Made by a program: the position numbers and the translations under genes
In this document: positions 8,074 through 15,723 of the stretch, piece after piece
Layout: the number at the start of each line of letters is the position of its first letter
Position numbering within the stretch: position 1 is the stretch's first letter
The notes under the pieces: model-generated
Database searches by the model: none
What the model was told of the DNA's origin: nothing
Seen by the model: the letters and a program-made list of their open reading frames with translations, nothing else
Origin: Candidatus Delongbacteria bacterium
GTDB taxonomy: Bacteria > Delongbacteria > UBA4055
DNA: 18,761 nt
Direction of reading: 5' to 3'
Assembly (NCBI GenBank): GCA_016938535.1
Contig: JAFGUL010000162.1
Location: 1 to 18,761 of the forward strand

Positions 8074-9371
8074 GGCATATTTATCTGATAATTTTCGGTA
8101 TTGACCTCAGGAATGTCTTTTCCGCTGAATAAACGGAGATTGTTTGTACGGCAGAATTCTTCGGTTATTCCGTCTGTCTCATGTGAAAAAACAAGCGTAC
8201 TTGACGCATCAAAGTGATTTTTAACTTTCGAAATGGTTTTTTCTTTGTCAATTACATATGAATCCAATTGAGAGATCGAGCTATATAGAATATCGAAATT
8301 ACCAGTTTCAGGATCGGCATGAACGAGTTTAACTGAACCTTCGGCATCAAAAAAATAAAGAGATATTTCGTATTCATCCTCTTCAAATTTTCTTATCATA
8401 GAATAAATGTAAGAAACACAATCTTCAAATGATGTATTGTGTGCCTGGCCTGAGTTGAGATTTATCAGGAGGAAAGATATTTCCCTGACTGTCTCAACGG
8501 CTTTTTCTATAACGGCAGGCCTGTCTCTTTTAGCCCAGGTTTTCCAGTGTATGTTCTTTATTGGATCTCCCGGAACATAATCTCTAATACCGACAAAATC
8601 ACCCGCCTTGAACTTTTTTTGAATGTTTGACCGTGCCGACGCACTTCTCGCGATATCAAGTCTGATCCTGTCCGACAAGGCAGGATCGATCGGGGCAGGG
8701 GCGGGATAAATATAAAACCGTTCATTAAGCTCAATGAACCTGAATGATGAGAATAATCCCAGAATATGCTTTCTTATAAGGTACACGCCTTTAAGTTCAG
8801 CCATACCTCTCTTTACCGCTCTGAATTCGCTTTCAAATACAGTACCGGCCCCTGCAGCTAAAGTCCCGTACATGTCGACAGGTGTAAATTCAGCTTTGTG
8901 AAGCCTGAACATATGCCAAACCCACCTGAAGTAATATATATTTCTGTCCCATATGTTGCGCTTACGCTCATCAGGTTCGGATAAAGTCTGAAATTCCTCA
9001 AATGAAGGTATATTCTTTCCGGTAACAGGTATTATCTCTATTCCGCTGACATCAGCGCTTCCGCCGTTATGAAGGCTGACGGAATATTTGTACGATGATC
9101 CGGCGTTGTACCGGCCGCCCAAAAAAACACTGACATAAATATCTTTCATGGAACTTCCCGTTTTGTCCCTTGTTAAGTAAGATACAAGCAGAAGAGAGAA
9201 AGACAGCGAGAATAATTTATAAAGATCCGCAGTGAATATATTAAGTCCTGCGAGGCCTGAAATGAGGCAGACAGACACAGTAAAATATCCAAGCGGAGTA
9301 ATTGAAAGTCTTGCCTTTATGTTTCTTGATGACATTTTTGAATAAGTTCTGTAAAAGAAACCGATCTTCAT
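8070..9371 (-). CDS. DUF58 domain protein (vWA-like, MoxR partner)
   Basis: A 433-residue protein with two hydrophobic segments near the N-terminus (about residues 27-47 and 52-66), so it is likely membrane anchored. The DUF58 signature is clear at about residues 256-280: VGIRDYVPGDPIKNIHW followed by KTWAKRDRPAVIEKA, matching the family pattern R-x-Y-x-x-G-D ... I-x-W-K-x-x-A-R. The C-terminal third has the alternating hydrophobic strands of a von Willebrand A-like fold (ISFLLINLNSG, YEISLYFFD). DUF58 proteins are typically encoded between a MoxR ATPase and a transglutaminase-like protein and are thought to be substrates or adaptors of the ATPase. Here it follows moxR with one base between stop and start, and overlaps the downstream gene by four bases. 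No strong ribosome site precedes the ATG, consistent with coupling. Molecular function is not established. Confidence 0.9.
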   Translation of the reverse strand: MKIGFFYRTYSKMSSRNIKARLSITPLGYFTVSVCLISGLAGLNIFTADLYKLFSLSFSLLLVSYLTRDKTGSSMKDIYVSVFLGGRYNAGSSYKYSVSLHNGGSADVSGIEIIPVTGKNIPSFEEFQTLSEPDERKRNIWDRNIYYFRWVWHMFRLHKAEFTPVDMYGTLAAGAGTVFESEFRAVKRGMAELKGVYLIRKHILGLFSSFRFIELNERFYIYPAPAPIDPALSDRIRLDIARSASARSNIQKKFKAGDFVGIRDYVPGDPIKNIHWKTWAKRDRPAVIEKAVETVREISFLLINLNSGQAHNTSFEDCVSYIYSMIRKFEEDEYEISLYFFDAEGSVKLVHADPETGNFDILYSSISQLDSYVIDKEKTISKVKNHFDASSTLVFSHETDGITEEFCRTNNLRLFSGKDIPEVNTENYQINMP

Positions 9372-9372
9372 C

Positions 9373-10311
9373 TTATCTCGGCACCGGAGTGTTTTTTATG
9401 ATATCAGAAATTATGTTTTCCTGCTTCAAATCGCTGTCTGCGATATGACGGTCGAGTATTATTCTGTGGCCGAGAACGAACGGTGCAAGTTTTGCTATGT
9501 ATTCAGGAATAACGAATTCCGACCCTTCCGATAACGCCATTATCCTTGACAGTTTCATCAGGGCTATTGATGCTCGCGGGCTTGCTCCGATAAGAACTCC
9601 TTTGTACTCTCTGGTTTTTCTTACCAGCTCTACAATATAATCTTTGATCTCATCCGCGATCACAATACCTTCTGCAGCTTTTCTGACCATTCCCGTCTCT
9701 TCAGGGCCGGCGCAGCTCTTGAGCCCGGCAAGCGGGTCTGACGGATCTTTGAGTTCAAGCAGCGATATCTCTTCTTTTTTCGGCATGTAGCCCAGAGAAA
9801 ATCTCATGGAGAATCTGTCGATCTGGGATTCAGGGAGGGAGTAGGTGCCCTGAAGCTCGGCAGGGTTCAGAGTTGCTACAACGAAGAAGTCATCGCTGAG
9901 CCTGTATATTTCTCCGTCAATTGTAACCTGTTTTTCTTCCATCGCCTCGAGCAGGGCTGACTGTGTGCGAGAAGTTGTCCTGTTTATCTCGTCCGCAAGA
10001 AGTATATTCGTGAAGACAGGGCCTTTCTGAAGGCGGAATTCTCTGTCGGCCGAGCTGTAGATATTTACTCCGGTTATATCAGTCGGTAACAGGTCCGGAG
10101 TGAACTGGATCCGTTTAAAACCGGAGTCAATGCTTCTTGCCAAAGCTTTTGCAAGTGTGGTCTTTCCAGTTCCGGGCAGATCCTGAAGCAGAATATGCCC
10201 GTTAGTAAAATAACCGAACATCAGAAGATCGGCACTAAATCCGTCGCCCTTGAAAACAGACAGTATATTATTCCTGATTTCTTTATAGATCCCTGTACAT
10301 TCTTTCAGCAT
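9373..10311 (-). CDS. MoxR-family AAA+ ATPase
   Basis: A 312-residue cytoplasmic AAA+ ATPase of usual MoxR length. Walker A is LPGTGKTTLA (residues 45-54), Walker B LLADEINR (104-111), and the MoxR-specific stretch RTTSRTQSALLEAMEEKQVT follows directly. Sensor 1 is ATLNP (146-150), and SLPESQIDRFSMR (158-170) carries the conserved Arg region. The C-terminal helical lid includes GASPRASIALMKLS, the sensor 2 motif. MoxR ATPases act as chaperones that mature or regulate partner complexes, usually through the vWA or DUF58 protein encoded next to them. It is the first gene of the three-gene minus-strand operon; GGAGG at 10317-10321 lies 5 bases upstream of the ATG. A 167-base divergent region separates it from the histidine kinase gene. 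Confidence 0.93.
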   Translation of the reverse strand: MLKECTGIYKEIRNNILSVFKGDGFSADLLMFGYFTNGHILLQDLPGTGKTTLAKALARSIDSGFKRIQFTPDLLPTDITGVNIYSSADREFRLQKGPVFTNILLADEINRTTSRTQSALLEAMEEKQVTIDGEIYRLSDDFFVVATLNPAELQGTYSLPESQIDRFSMRFSLGYMPKKEEISLLELKDPSDPLAGLKSCAGPEETGMVRKAAEGIVIADEIKDYIVELVRKTREYKGVLIGASPRASIALMKLSRIMALSEGSEFVIPEYIAKLAPFVLGHRIILDRHIADSDLKQENIISDIIKNTPVPR

Positions 10312-10339
10312 AGTGTCCTCCGGTTAATGAATATGTTAA

Positions 10340-10368
10340 GTAATAAATCAAAATCTGTTCCAAAGCAA
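10340..10368 (-). promoter_or_regulatory. Candidate sigma-70-type promoter for the moxR operon
   Basis: On the minus strand TTGCTT (10363-10368) and TATTAC (10340-10345) are separated by 17 bases, about 28 bases upstream of the start codon. Both boxes are weak matches, and other AT-rich hexamers nearby could serve, so this is tentative. The divergent arrangement does require a minus-strand promoter somewhere in 10312-10478. Confidence 0.35.
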
Positions 10369-10420
10369 GAAGAAAAATCATAAAACAATTTTCTTAAATT
10401 TCGTAGATTAAATATTTAAC

Positions 10421-10449
10421 TTGATAAATCATGTCAAAATGGATAAATT
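10421..10449 (+). promoter_or_regulatory. Sigma-70-type promoter for the histidine kinase operon
   Basis: TTGATA (10421-10426) and TAAATT (10444-10449) are separated by exactly 17 bases. They lie 29 bases before the ATG at 10479, which is preceded by AAGAGG (10467-10472). The layout matches the promoter seen at 18408-18436, which also uses TAAATT. Confidence 0.6.
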
Positions 10450-10478
10450 ATGAAGTTTGATATAAAAAGAGGCTTAGA

Positions 10479-12698
10479 ATGAGAATTCTGATCACAATTC
10501 TGATGTTGCTTTCAACTCTGCTTTCATATGCTCATGATGATTCCGCCGATACGCTTGAGAAATATTCAGGAAAGCAAAAATATGAAAGAATGCTGACAAT
10601 AGCAGATTCGATATACGATATGAACGATTCCGCAGCTTACAATTATGTGGATCAGTCAGTTGAGTACGCTGAAAAGAACAATGACACTGAACTTCTGATG
10701 AAAGCAAAGCATGTTTACGGGAATATATATTATCATTTCGGCAGCTACAGAAAAGCAGCTGAAGAGTACAAGAATTCAATAATAGCCGCCGAAAAGATCC
10801 AAAACAGAGATTATCTTTACGAGAACTGCAAGCAGCTAGGAGGAGTTTTTTACTATCTTTCTGATTATAAGACAGCCACGATTTTCTTCTACAAGGCCGG
10901 TGATCTGGCACAGGCTATGGGGGATGAGCTTAAAAACGCCGAGATACTCAACGAACTTGGCGTTGTATACGACGAACTGAAAGATTATGATAAAGCTGAG
11001 GAACTCTATAATAACGCTCTTCTGGTATACCAGAAAAACAACAGAATGAAAGAGATTGCCAGGACATACAACAATATCGCGACCACGGAATTCAACAGGG
11101 GTGAGTATGATTTAGCTTTAACAACTTTTGAAAAAGCGCTTAACATATTCAGATCTGAAAAAGACGAACCGAAAATTGCGATAATACTCAACAATATGGC
11201 ATCCATTCAGATCGAGAAAGGCAATTACGATACCGCCGTCAAATACCTTAACGAATCAACTAAATCTTTCTCTCATTTCTCTGATAATTTCGGGATCGCA
11301 CTAAATGATCATAACTTCGGTAAAGTGTATTTTCTCAAAAAGAACTATGCGATGTCTTTAAAGCATTTGAATAAAAGTCTCGCTTCCGCAATAGAAATGG
11401 AAGTGCCTGCGCTGATAAGGGATAATTATTATTACAAATCAAAAGTAGATTCGGCAAAAGGGGATTTCAAGTCCGCTTTTCTGAATTTGAAAAACTACAA
11501 GAATTACGAAGATGCTTTATCCTCTGACAGAAAGCAGAAGGAAATTCAGGAGATCACTTCAAAATATGAGCTTGCGCAAAAAGAAAAGCAGAATTTTTCA
11601 CTTATAAGGGACAACGAAATAAAAAGACTTCAGCTTGAGAAGCAGAGAAATATAAACAATTATCTTATTATCCTGTTCGTACTCATAGTAATCATATCTT
11701 ATTTTATTCACAGATCATACGTGCTTAAATCCAGAAATGAGGAGTTGTTGAAGACCTATTCGCAGGAGATCGAGAACCTGAATAAAAAACTGGTCGAGGA
11801 GGTCGAAAGAACGAAGAAAGAGCTCAACGAATCGAACGAGAAGCTGAGGTTGAGCGAGAAAGAGTCCGCCCGTATGGATAAGCTTGTCACGCTTGGAACG
11901 ATGGTTGCGGGCATTACCCACGAGATAAAAAATCCTACACAGGTAATAAAGCTCTCGATGGATAACATAAGGCTGTGCATGAACGATCTCGCCCTTTTTA
12001 TTTACGACCTGATCAATCTCTCCAAAGATAAAAATTCAGGAGTCGAGGATATTAAGAACCTTGTAGAAAAGCACAGGGTTACAAAATTATTCAGCGATAT
12101 TAAAAATCTTATAGTCAGCAACAAAAAATCCGTTGAACTAATAGATCAGATAGTATCCAGCACATCCAAAATAACATATTTCAACAAGGAGACCAAAGAG
12201 AACCTGATCAACGAGATCATAAACGATGTTATGGTGATAATGAAGAACAGCGTAAAATATGTTGCATCTGTCGATCTCGAGCTTGATCCTTCCATGAAAC
12301 CTTTTAAATGCAATTATCAGGAGATATCGCAGATCATAATCAACCTCATAAGCAACGCGAGAGACGCTGTAAGGGAAAAAGAGCTCGATCCGGGCGAAGG
12401 GATGATCAAAGTCCGTTCAGGTAAAGAATCAGGCAAGGTATTCATCGAAGTCTCCGATAACGGAGCCGGGATGAGCCCTGAACAGATCGAAAAGGCATTT
12501 GAAGCTTTTTATACAACAAAGGAATCCGGTTCCGGACAGGGGCTCGGTCTAAGTATAGTAAAGAATATAGTTGATATATACGGAGGTTTCATTCAAGTGA
12601 AATCCGAGAAAGGCAGCGGTACTGTATTTACCGTTTATTTCCCCTTAAAGGAAGGGTCGGAAAGTGTTTTAAATAACGGAGGTTCTACAGATGCATAA
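10479..12698 (+). CDS. TPR-repeat transmembrane sensor histidine kinase
   Basis: A 739-residue orphan sensor kinase. A signal sequence (about residues 1-18) is followed by a large extracytoplasmic region of TPR-type repeats (about 35-355, with units such as DYDKAEELYNNALLVY and YDLALTTFEKALNIF). A membrane helix at about 392-412 (NYLIILFVLIVIISYFI) leads into a Glu/Lys-rich coiled coil (about 415-465). The cytoplasmic kinase has the H box AGITHEIKNP with phospho-acceptor H481, N box NLISNARDAV (N626), G1 box DNGAGM (D660) and G2 box GQGLGLSIV (from G686). The H-to-N-box distance is about 145 residues, longer than in common kinases, because the dimerisation hairpin is extended. Periplasmic TPRs suggest sensing through protein or peptide contact. 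No response regulator is encoded nearby. AAGAGG precedes the ATG, and the gene overlaps the next by 8 bases. Confidence 0.92.
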   Translation: MRILITILMLLSTLLSYAHDDSADTLEKYSGKQKYERMLTIADSIYDMNDSAAYNYVDQSVEYAEKNNDTELLMKAKHVYGNIYYHFGSYRKAAEEYKNSIIAAEKIQNRDYLYENCKQLGGVFYYLSDYKTATIFFYKAGDLAQAMGDELKNAEILNELGVVYDELKDYDKAEELYNNALLVYQKNNRMKEIARTYNNIATTEFNRGEYDLALTTFEKALNIFRSEKDEPKIAIILNNMASIQIEKGNYDTAVKYLNESTKSFSHFSDNFGIALNDHNFGKVYFLKKNYAMSLKHLNKSLASAIEMEVPALIRDNYYYKSKVDSAKGDFKSAFLNLKNYKNYEDALSSDRKQKEIQEITSKYELAQKEKQNFSLIRDNEIKRLQLEKQRNINNYLIILFVLIVIISYFIHRSYVLKSRNEELLKTYSQEIENLNKKLVEEVERTKKELNESNEKLRLSEKESARMDKLVTLGTMVAGITHEIKNPTQVIKLSMDNIRLCMNDLALFIYDLINLSKDKNSGVEDIKNLVEKHRVTKLFSDIKNLIVSNKKSVELIDQIVSSTSKITYFNKETKENLINEIINDVMVIMKNSVKYVASVDLELDPSMKPFKCNYQEISQIIINLISNARDAVREKELDPGEGMIKVRSGKESGKVFIEVSDNGAGMSPEQIEKAFEAFYTTKESGSGQGLGLSIVKNIVDIYGGFIQVKSEKGSGTVFTVYFPLKEGSESVLNNGGSTDA

Positions 12699-13962
12699 AG
12701 AAGTGAAATTCTCAGCGGATTTCTTCAAAAAGAAAAGAGAAGTGTTTGCTGGTAAATTGAACGATAATTCTGTTACTTTTATCCTCTCGGCGATCGATAA
12801 AATAAAGAACAGAGACACATTTTTTAAATTCAGGCAGGATCCGAACTTTTTTTACCTGACAGGACTCGAGCTGAAGAGATCGGTACTGGTAATACTTAAA
12901 TCTGGCGGTAAAACGACCGAGATAATATTCAGGAAATTTTTAGACCCCACTCTTGAAAAATGGGTGGGAAAGAACATGCCTGAAAAGGAAATTGCCGCCG
13001 TTTCAGGAATTAAGGATATAAGGGATATAAAGGAACTTGACGATTTTTACAGGCAGATCTTTAACGGTTCAGGCATTGTTGATGTCTTTATGTATAATGA
13101 ATATATTCCGGAACTGATAGTCCCTACCTATACCCATGTTTTTGCGTCAAATCTAAGGCAGAAGTTCAGCTTTATTAACATACGCCCGGTAAACAGTATC
13201 CTTGACACGCTCAGGCTTGTAAAGGATAAATGCGAGACAGACATGATAAGAAGGGCGATAGATATTACAGCGGCCGGGCTGGAAGAAATATTAAAGGAAT
13301 TGAAACCCGGTATGTCGGAGAATGAATGTGAAGGTATACTTACCGGAAATTACTTGAAGTACGGGTCTGTTCAGCCGGCCTTCCAGACAATCGCGGCATC
13401 AGGAGAAATGGCAACAGTTCTGCATTACGAGGATAACAACAGAAAATTCAGCAAAGGCGAGCTTATTCTTCTTGATACCGGCGCTGAATATAAGAATTAT
13501 GCTGCTGACATTTCAAGAACTTATCCTGTAAGCGGCCGTTATACTCCTGAACAGAAGAAATTCTACAACATCGTTCTTGACGCTTCGAAAACCGTATTGA
13601 AAGCCTTAAAGCCGGGAATTAGTATTCCGGAGCTTCAGGAGATCACAAAAGAAACGCTGTATAAAGGGTTATACGATCTGAAAATGGTAAAAGAAAAATC
13701 GGACCTTTCGAACTACTACTATCACGGAGTAAGTCATTATCTCGGTATTGATACGCATGATGTGGGAAGCAGTCAGCTGCCGCTTAAAAAAGGAAATGTG
13801 ATAACGGTTGAACCGGGACTCTACATTGCGGAGAAGAAGATCGGGATCAGGCTTGAGAACGATGTGATAATAACTGCGGCAGGATGCGAAAATCTTTCCG
13901 CTCACATTCCGATCGAGATCACAGAGATAGAAGATATTATGAACGGCAGAAAGAGAAAATAA
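12691..13962 (+). CDS. pepP: Xaa-Pro aminopeptidase (aminopeptidase P, M24B metallopeptidase)
   Basis: A 423-residue cytoplasmic metalloenzyme that removes N-terminal residues preceding proline. The N-terminal creatinase-like domain (about 1-170) includes DPNFFYLTGLE. The pita-bread catalytic domain shows all five metal ligands in order: D262 (LLDTGAEY), D273 (AADISRTYPVSG), H349 (HGVSHYLGIDTHDVG), E374 (ITVEPGLYI) and E389 (IGIRLENDVIIT); H345 and H356 match the additional conserved histidines of E. coli PepP. The length is close to E. coli PepP. The start lies inside the kinase gene (8-base overlap) and is set by GGAGG at 12678-12682, 8 bases upstream, so expression is coupled to the kinase. 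The IscU-like gene begins immediately after its stop. Assignment is firm; a functional link to the neighbouring kinase is not evident. Confidence 0.94.
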   Translation: MHKEVKFSADFFKKKREVFAGKLNDNSVTFILSAIDKIKNRDTFFKFRQDPNFFYLTGLELKRSVLVILKSGGKTTEIIFRKFLDPTLEKWVGKNMPEKEIAAVSGIKDIRDIKELDDFYRQIFNGSGIVDVFMYNEYIPELIVPTYTHVFASNLRQKFSFINIRPVNSILDTLRLVKDKCETDMIRRAIDITAAGLEEILKELKPGMSENECEGILTGNYLKYGSVQPAFQTIAASGEMATVLHYEDNNRKFSKGELILLDTGAEYKNYAADISRTYPVSGRYTPEQKKFYNIVLDASKTVLKALKPGISIPELQEITKETLYKGLYDLKMVKEKSDLSNYYYHGVSHYLGIDTHDVGSSQLPLKKGNVITVEPGLYIAEKKIGIRLENDVIITAAGCENLSAHIPIEITEIEDIMNGRKRK

Positions 13963-14325
13963 ATGTACTCAAAAGAGTATATCAGGCATTTTTCCGATCC
14001 GCAGAATATAGGCGCGGTGGATGATCCCGATATAACCTGCACGGTTGTAAATACTGAGGGAGGCTGTTTTGATACGGTCGACGTGACCGTGAAAAGCGAT
14101 AACGGTGTGATAACTGATATGAAATACAGGCTGAAAGCCTGCTCCGGCACCATTACCGCTTTCTCTCTGCTCAGCGGGCTGGTCAGAGGCAAAACGGCTG
14201 ACGAACTTGATTCGATAACGTTTGAACAAATGGATGCGATCCTGGGTAAAATACCAGAGAAAAAGCACCACAGCCTGAGACTGGCTGTCGAAGCAGTGCA
14301 AAAGATAAAAGAAAAATTAAAATAG
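13963..14325 (+). CDS. IscU/NifU-N-like iron-sulfur scaffold protein with His in place of the third Cys
   Basis: A 120-residue protein aligned along its length with IscU/NifU N-terminal scaffolds, on which Fe-S clusters are assembled before transfer. It begins YSKEYIRHFSDPQNIGAV, the family's N-terminal signature. The first ligand region is EGGCFDTVDV (C35, D37; usual form G-x-C-G-D), and the second is LKACSGTITAFS (C60). The third region, normally K-x-H-C-S, reads KKHHSLRLAVEAV, so His103 stands where the third cysteine is expected. The protein retains two of three cluster cysteines plus the conserved Asp and His. It may bind a cluster through Cys2/His or Asp, or may have moved to another sulfur-handling role. 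The ATG abuts the pepP stop with no gap; the DUF1858 gene follows after 10 bases. No cysteine desulfurase (IscS/NifS) lies in the window. Confidence 0.85.
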   Translation: MYSKEYIRHFSDPQNIGAVDDPDITCTVVNTEGGCFDTVDVTVKSDNGVITDMKYRLKACSGTITAFSLLSGLVRGKTADELDSITFEQMDAILGKIPEKKHHSLRLAVEAVQKIKEKLK

Positions 14326-14335
14326 GGAAAAGAAG

Positions 14336-14530
14336 ATGAAGATCACAAAAGAAATGTCCATAACCGAGATAATCCAGGTCTATCCGCAGACTCACGAGAT
14401 ATTCAGGAAATTCAACCTTGGATGTATAGGATGTATAGCGGCAAGTTTTGAGACTTTAGAGGACGGTCTTATAGCTCACGGGATAAAAGTTGAAGAGTTT
14501 CTGGAAGAGATCAATAAAGCTGTTGAATAA
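14336..14530 (+). CDS. DUF1858 small redox-disulfide domain protein
   Basis: A 64-residue protein consisting of one DUF1858 domain, the small helical domain also found attached to hybrid-cluster-like proteins and at the N-terminus of ScdA/RIC iron-sulfur repair proteins. It starts with ITKEMSITEIIQVYPQTHEIFRKF and carries the signature GCIGCIAA with a CxxC pair (about residues 29-32), then LEDGLIAHGIKVEEFLEEIN. The CxxC is expected to act as a redox-active or metal/sulfur-binding pair in the cytoplasm. It is separated by 10 bases from the IscU-like gene, with GGGAAAAGAAG before the ATG, and is the last gene of the operon. The pairing suggests a joint role in Fe-S or sulfur handling; this is inference. 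Confidence 0.88.
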   Translation: MKITKEMSITEIIQVYPQTHEIFRKFNLGCIGCIAASFETLEDGLIAHGIKVEEFLEEINKAVE

Positions 14531-14556
14531 AAAAAGGGCTCAGGCCCTTTTTTTTA
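14531..14556 (+). terminator. Rho-independent terminator, probably bidirectional, between convergent genes
   Basis: AAAAAGGGC (14531-14539) pairs with GCCCTTTTT (14544-14552) around a four-base TCAG loop. The T run on the plus strand and A run before the stem allow termination in both directions. It sits immediately after the DUF1858 stop and just beyond the stop of the convergent barrel gene. Confidence 0.88.
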
Positions 14557-14559
14557 TGC

Positions 14560-15600
14560 CTAAAAAGCTCTCGCTCCCGTGGCTATGATCTGAATGTCCT
14601 TCTCAGCGGATGTTGCAGCCTCGATCCTGATAGCCAGACCCTTGAATTCATACATAAGTCCCGCACCGTAACCGACTTTTGTATCCTTTACGGATAATTC
14701 ATCAGTCCCGTTAAAAACACTTCCCGCCGAAACAAATGTTGAAACAGCGGTCTTTTTGTATAATCTGAAGTCATATTGCGACTGAAATGCCCACATATTT
14801 CTGTCAATGAACCTCTTTTCAGGAAATCCGCGCAATATCTCTGAACCTCCGATATATGAGAGTTTCTGGGGATGGGGCGAACCGAAAGTAAATCTGGTTA
14901 AAAAGTTGAAATTCAGAGCGGATTGATTGAATGATCTGAAATATCCGGATTCAGAATTTATTACCGAGAATTCATTCAGGTCTCCAAGGAACTCGGGGTA
15001 GTAAATAAAGCTTAATTTTGAAAACGAACCGTCCCTGAAGAATTTTTCCGAAACATTTGAATACTTGACAGCCGTCCCGATTCCGCAGGCGAACTGGTCT
15101 TTTTCCGTACTGTAAGCAACAGCCAGGATATCCTTACTGTTTTTCGGCCTGTAATAGAAATTATCCGAGACAATATTCAGGCTGGTATTACTGCTGACGG
15201 ATTTTCCCGCCTCGGTCAGAATGTCCACAAGAAAGTACCTGTAGTCGTATTTGTCTTCAGTTTCTGATCCTATACCGGTACCGTATGACTCGGAATAATA
15301 GTTCTCGATCTTCAGTTTATTATAGATGACCTTTTTCCCGGAATGTATGTCGGTGATCAAAAACAGCATCAGCTGGTTTTTGAAAGTATATATCATATTG
15401 CCGAATATTTTGTTCTTTTCATGAAATCTATATTGGGAGAAAAGTCCGAGCGCTACGCTGGTGTCGCTGGTGTAGAATCCGAAAGGAAGAATTATAAGGT
15501 CCTTTTCTTTGTTATCAAGCGAATCCGGTGATGAACTTTCAGAATAAATCAGGAAGAAATTACTTATTGTCAATATCAGGAGTATCAGCGAAGCTCTCAT
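14560..15600 (-). CDS. Omp85/BamA-type surface-antigen beta-barrel without POTRA domains
   Basis: A 346-residue outer-membrane protein. A signal peptide (about residues 1-20, LILLILTISNFFLIYSES) is followed by a short acidic segment and then alternating amphipathic strands to the end. The Omp85 loop-6 hallmark is present as GGSEILRGFPEKRFIDRN (about residues 251-268), where LRGF corresponds to the conserved (V/I)RG(F/Y) motif, and the protein ends in Phe, as outer-membrane barrels often do. No POTRA domain precedes the barrel and no catalytic domain is attached, so it resembles the short 'bacterial surface antigen' members rather than BamA or TamA themselves. The length would hold up to 16 strands. 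Function is unknown. A promoter lies at 15630-15658; the ribosome site is weak. It is transcribed alone and converges on the DUF1858 operon. Confidence 0.8.
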   Translation of the reverse strand: MRASLILLILTISNFFLIYSESSSPDSLDNKEKDLIILPFGFYTSDTSVALGLFSQYRFHEKNKIFGNMIYTFKNQLMLFLITDIHSGKKVIYNKLKIENYYSESYGTGIGSETEDKYDYRYFLVDILTEAGKSVSSNTSLNIVSDNFYYRPKNSKDILAVAYSTEKDQFACGIGTAVKYSNVSEKFFRDGSFSKLSFIYYPEFLGDLNEFSVINSESGYFRSFNQSALNFNFLTRFTFGSPHPQKLSYIGGSEILRGFPEKRFIDRNMWAFQSQYDFRLYKKTAVSTFVSAGSVFNGTDELSVKDTKVGYGAGLMYEFKGLAIRIEAATSAEKDIQIIATGARAF

Positions 15601-15629
15601 TTAAATTGTCCGAAGAATTAAACATGTTC

Positions 15630-15658
15630 AATATAAATCCTTAACGGACGAAAATCAA
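15630..15658 (-). promoter_or_regulatory. Sigma-70-type promoter for the surface-antigen barrel gene
   Basis: On the minus strand TTGATT (15653-15658) and TATATT (15630-15635, five of six consensus bases) are separated by 17 bases. The -10 box ends 29 bases before the start codon. It lies directly after the terminator of the upstream saccharopine genes, which supports a separate transcript. Confidence 0.6.
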
Positions 15659-15671
15659 AATATAAATCGGA

Positions 15672-15703
15672 TAAAAAAAGGGGCTTTCGATTAGGCCCCT
15701 TTT
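15672..15703 (-). terminator. Rho-independent terminator of the saccharopine-pathway operon
   Basis: On the minus strand AAAAGGGGC (15703 back to 15695) pairs with GCCCCTTTT (15684 back to 15676) around a 10-base loop, and the following T run extends to 15673. It begins 20 bases after the stop codon of the saccharopine dehydrogenase gene and would separate that operon from the barrel gene. Confidence 0.88.
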
Positions 15704-15723
15704 AAGAAATCAGTAACAATGAT

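Noticed and set aside
11756..11980. Minus-strand open frame opposite the coiled-coil and H-box region of the histidine kinase
   Set aside because: The kinase motifs in the plus frame are unambiguous; the Ser/Phe-rich antisense frame mirrors its Glu/Lys-rich codons.
14417..14440. Tandem repeat of GGATGTATA in the DUF1858 gene
   Set aside because: It simply encodes the GCIGCI portion of the CxxC motif, where the family sequence itself is repetitive.
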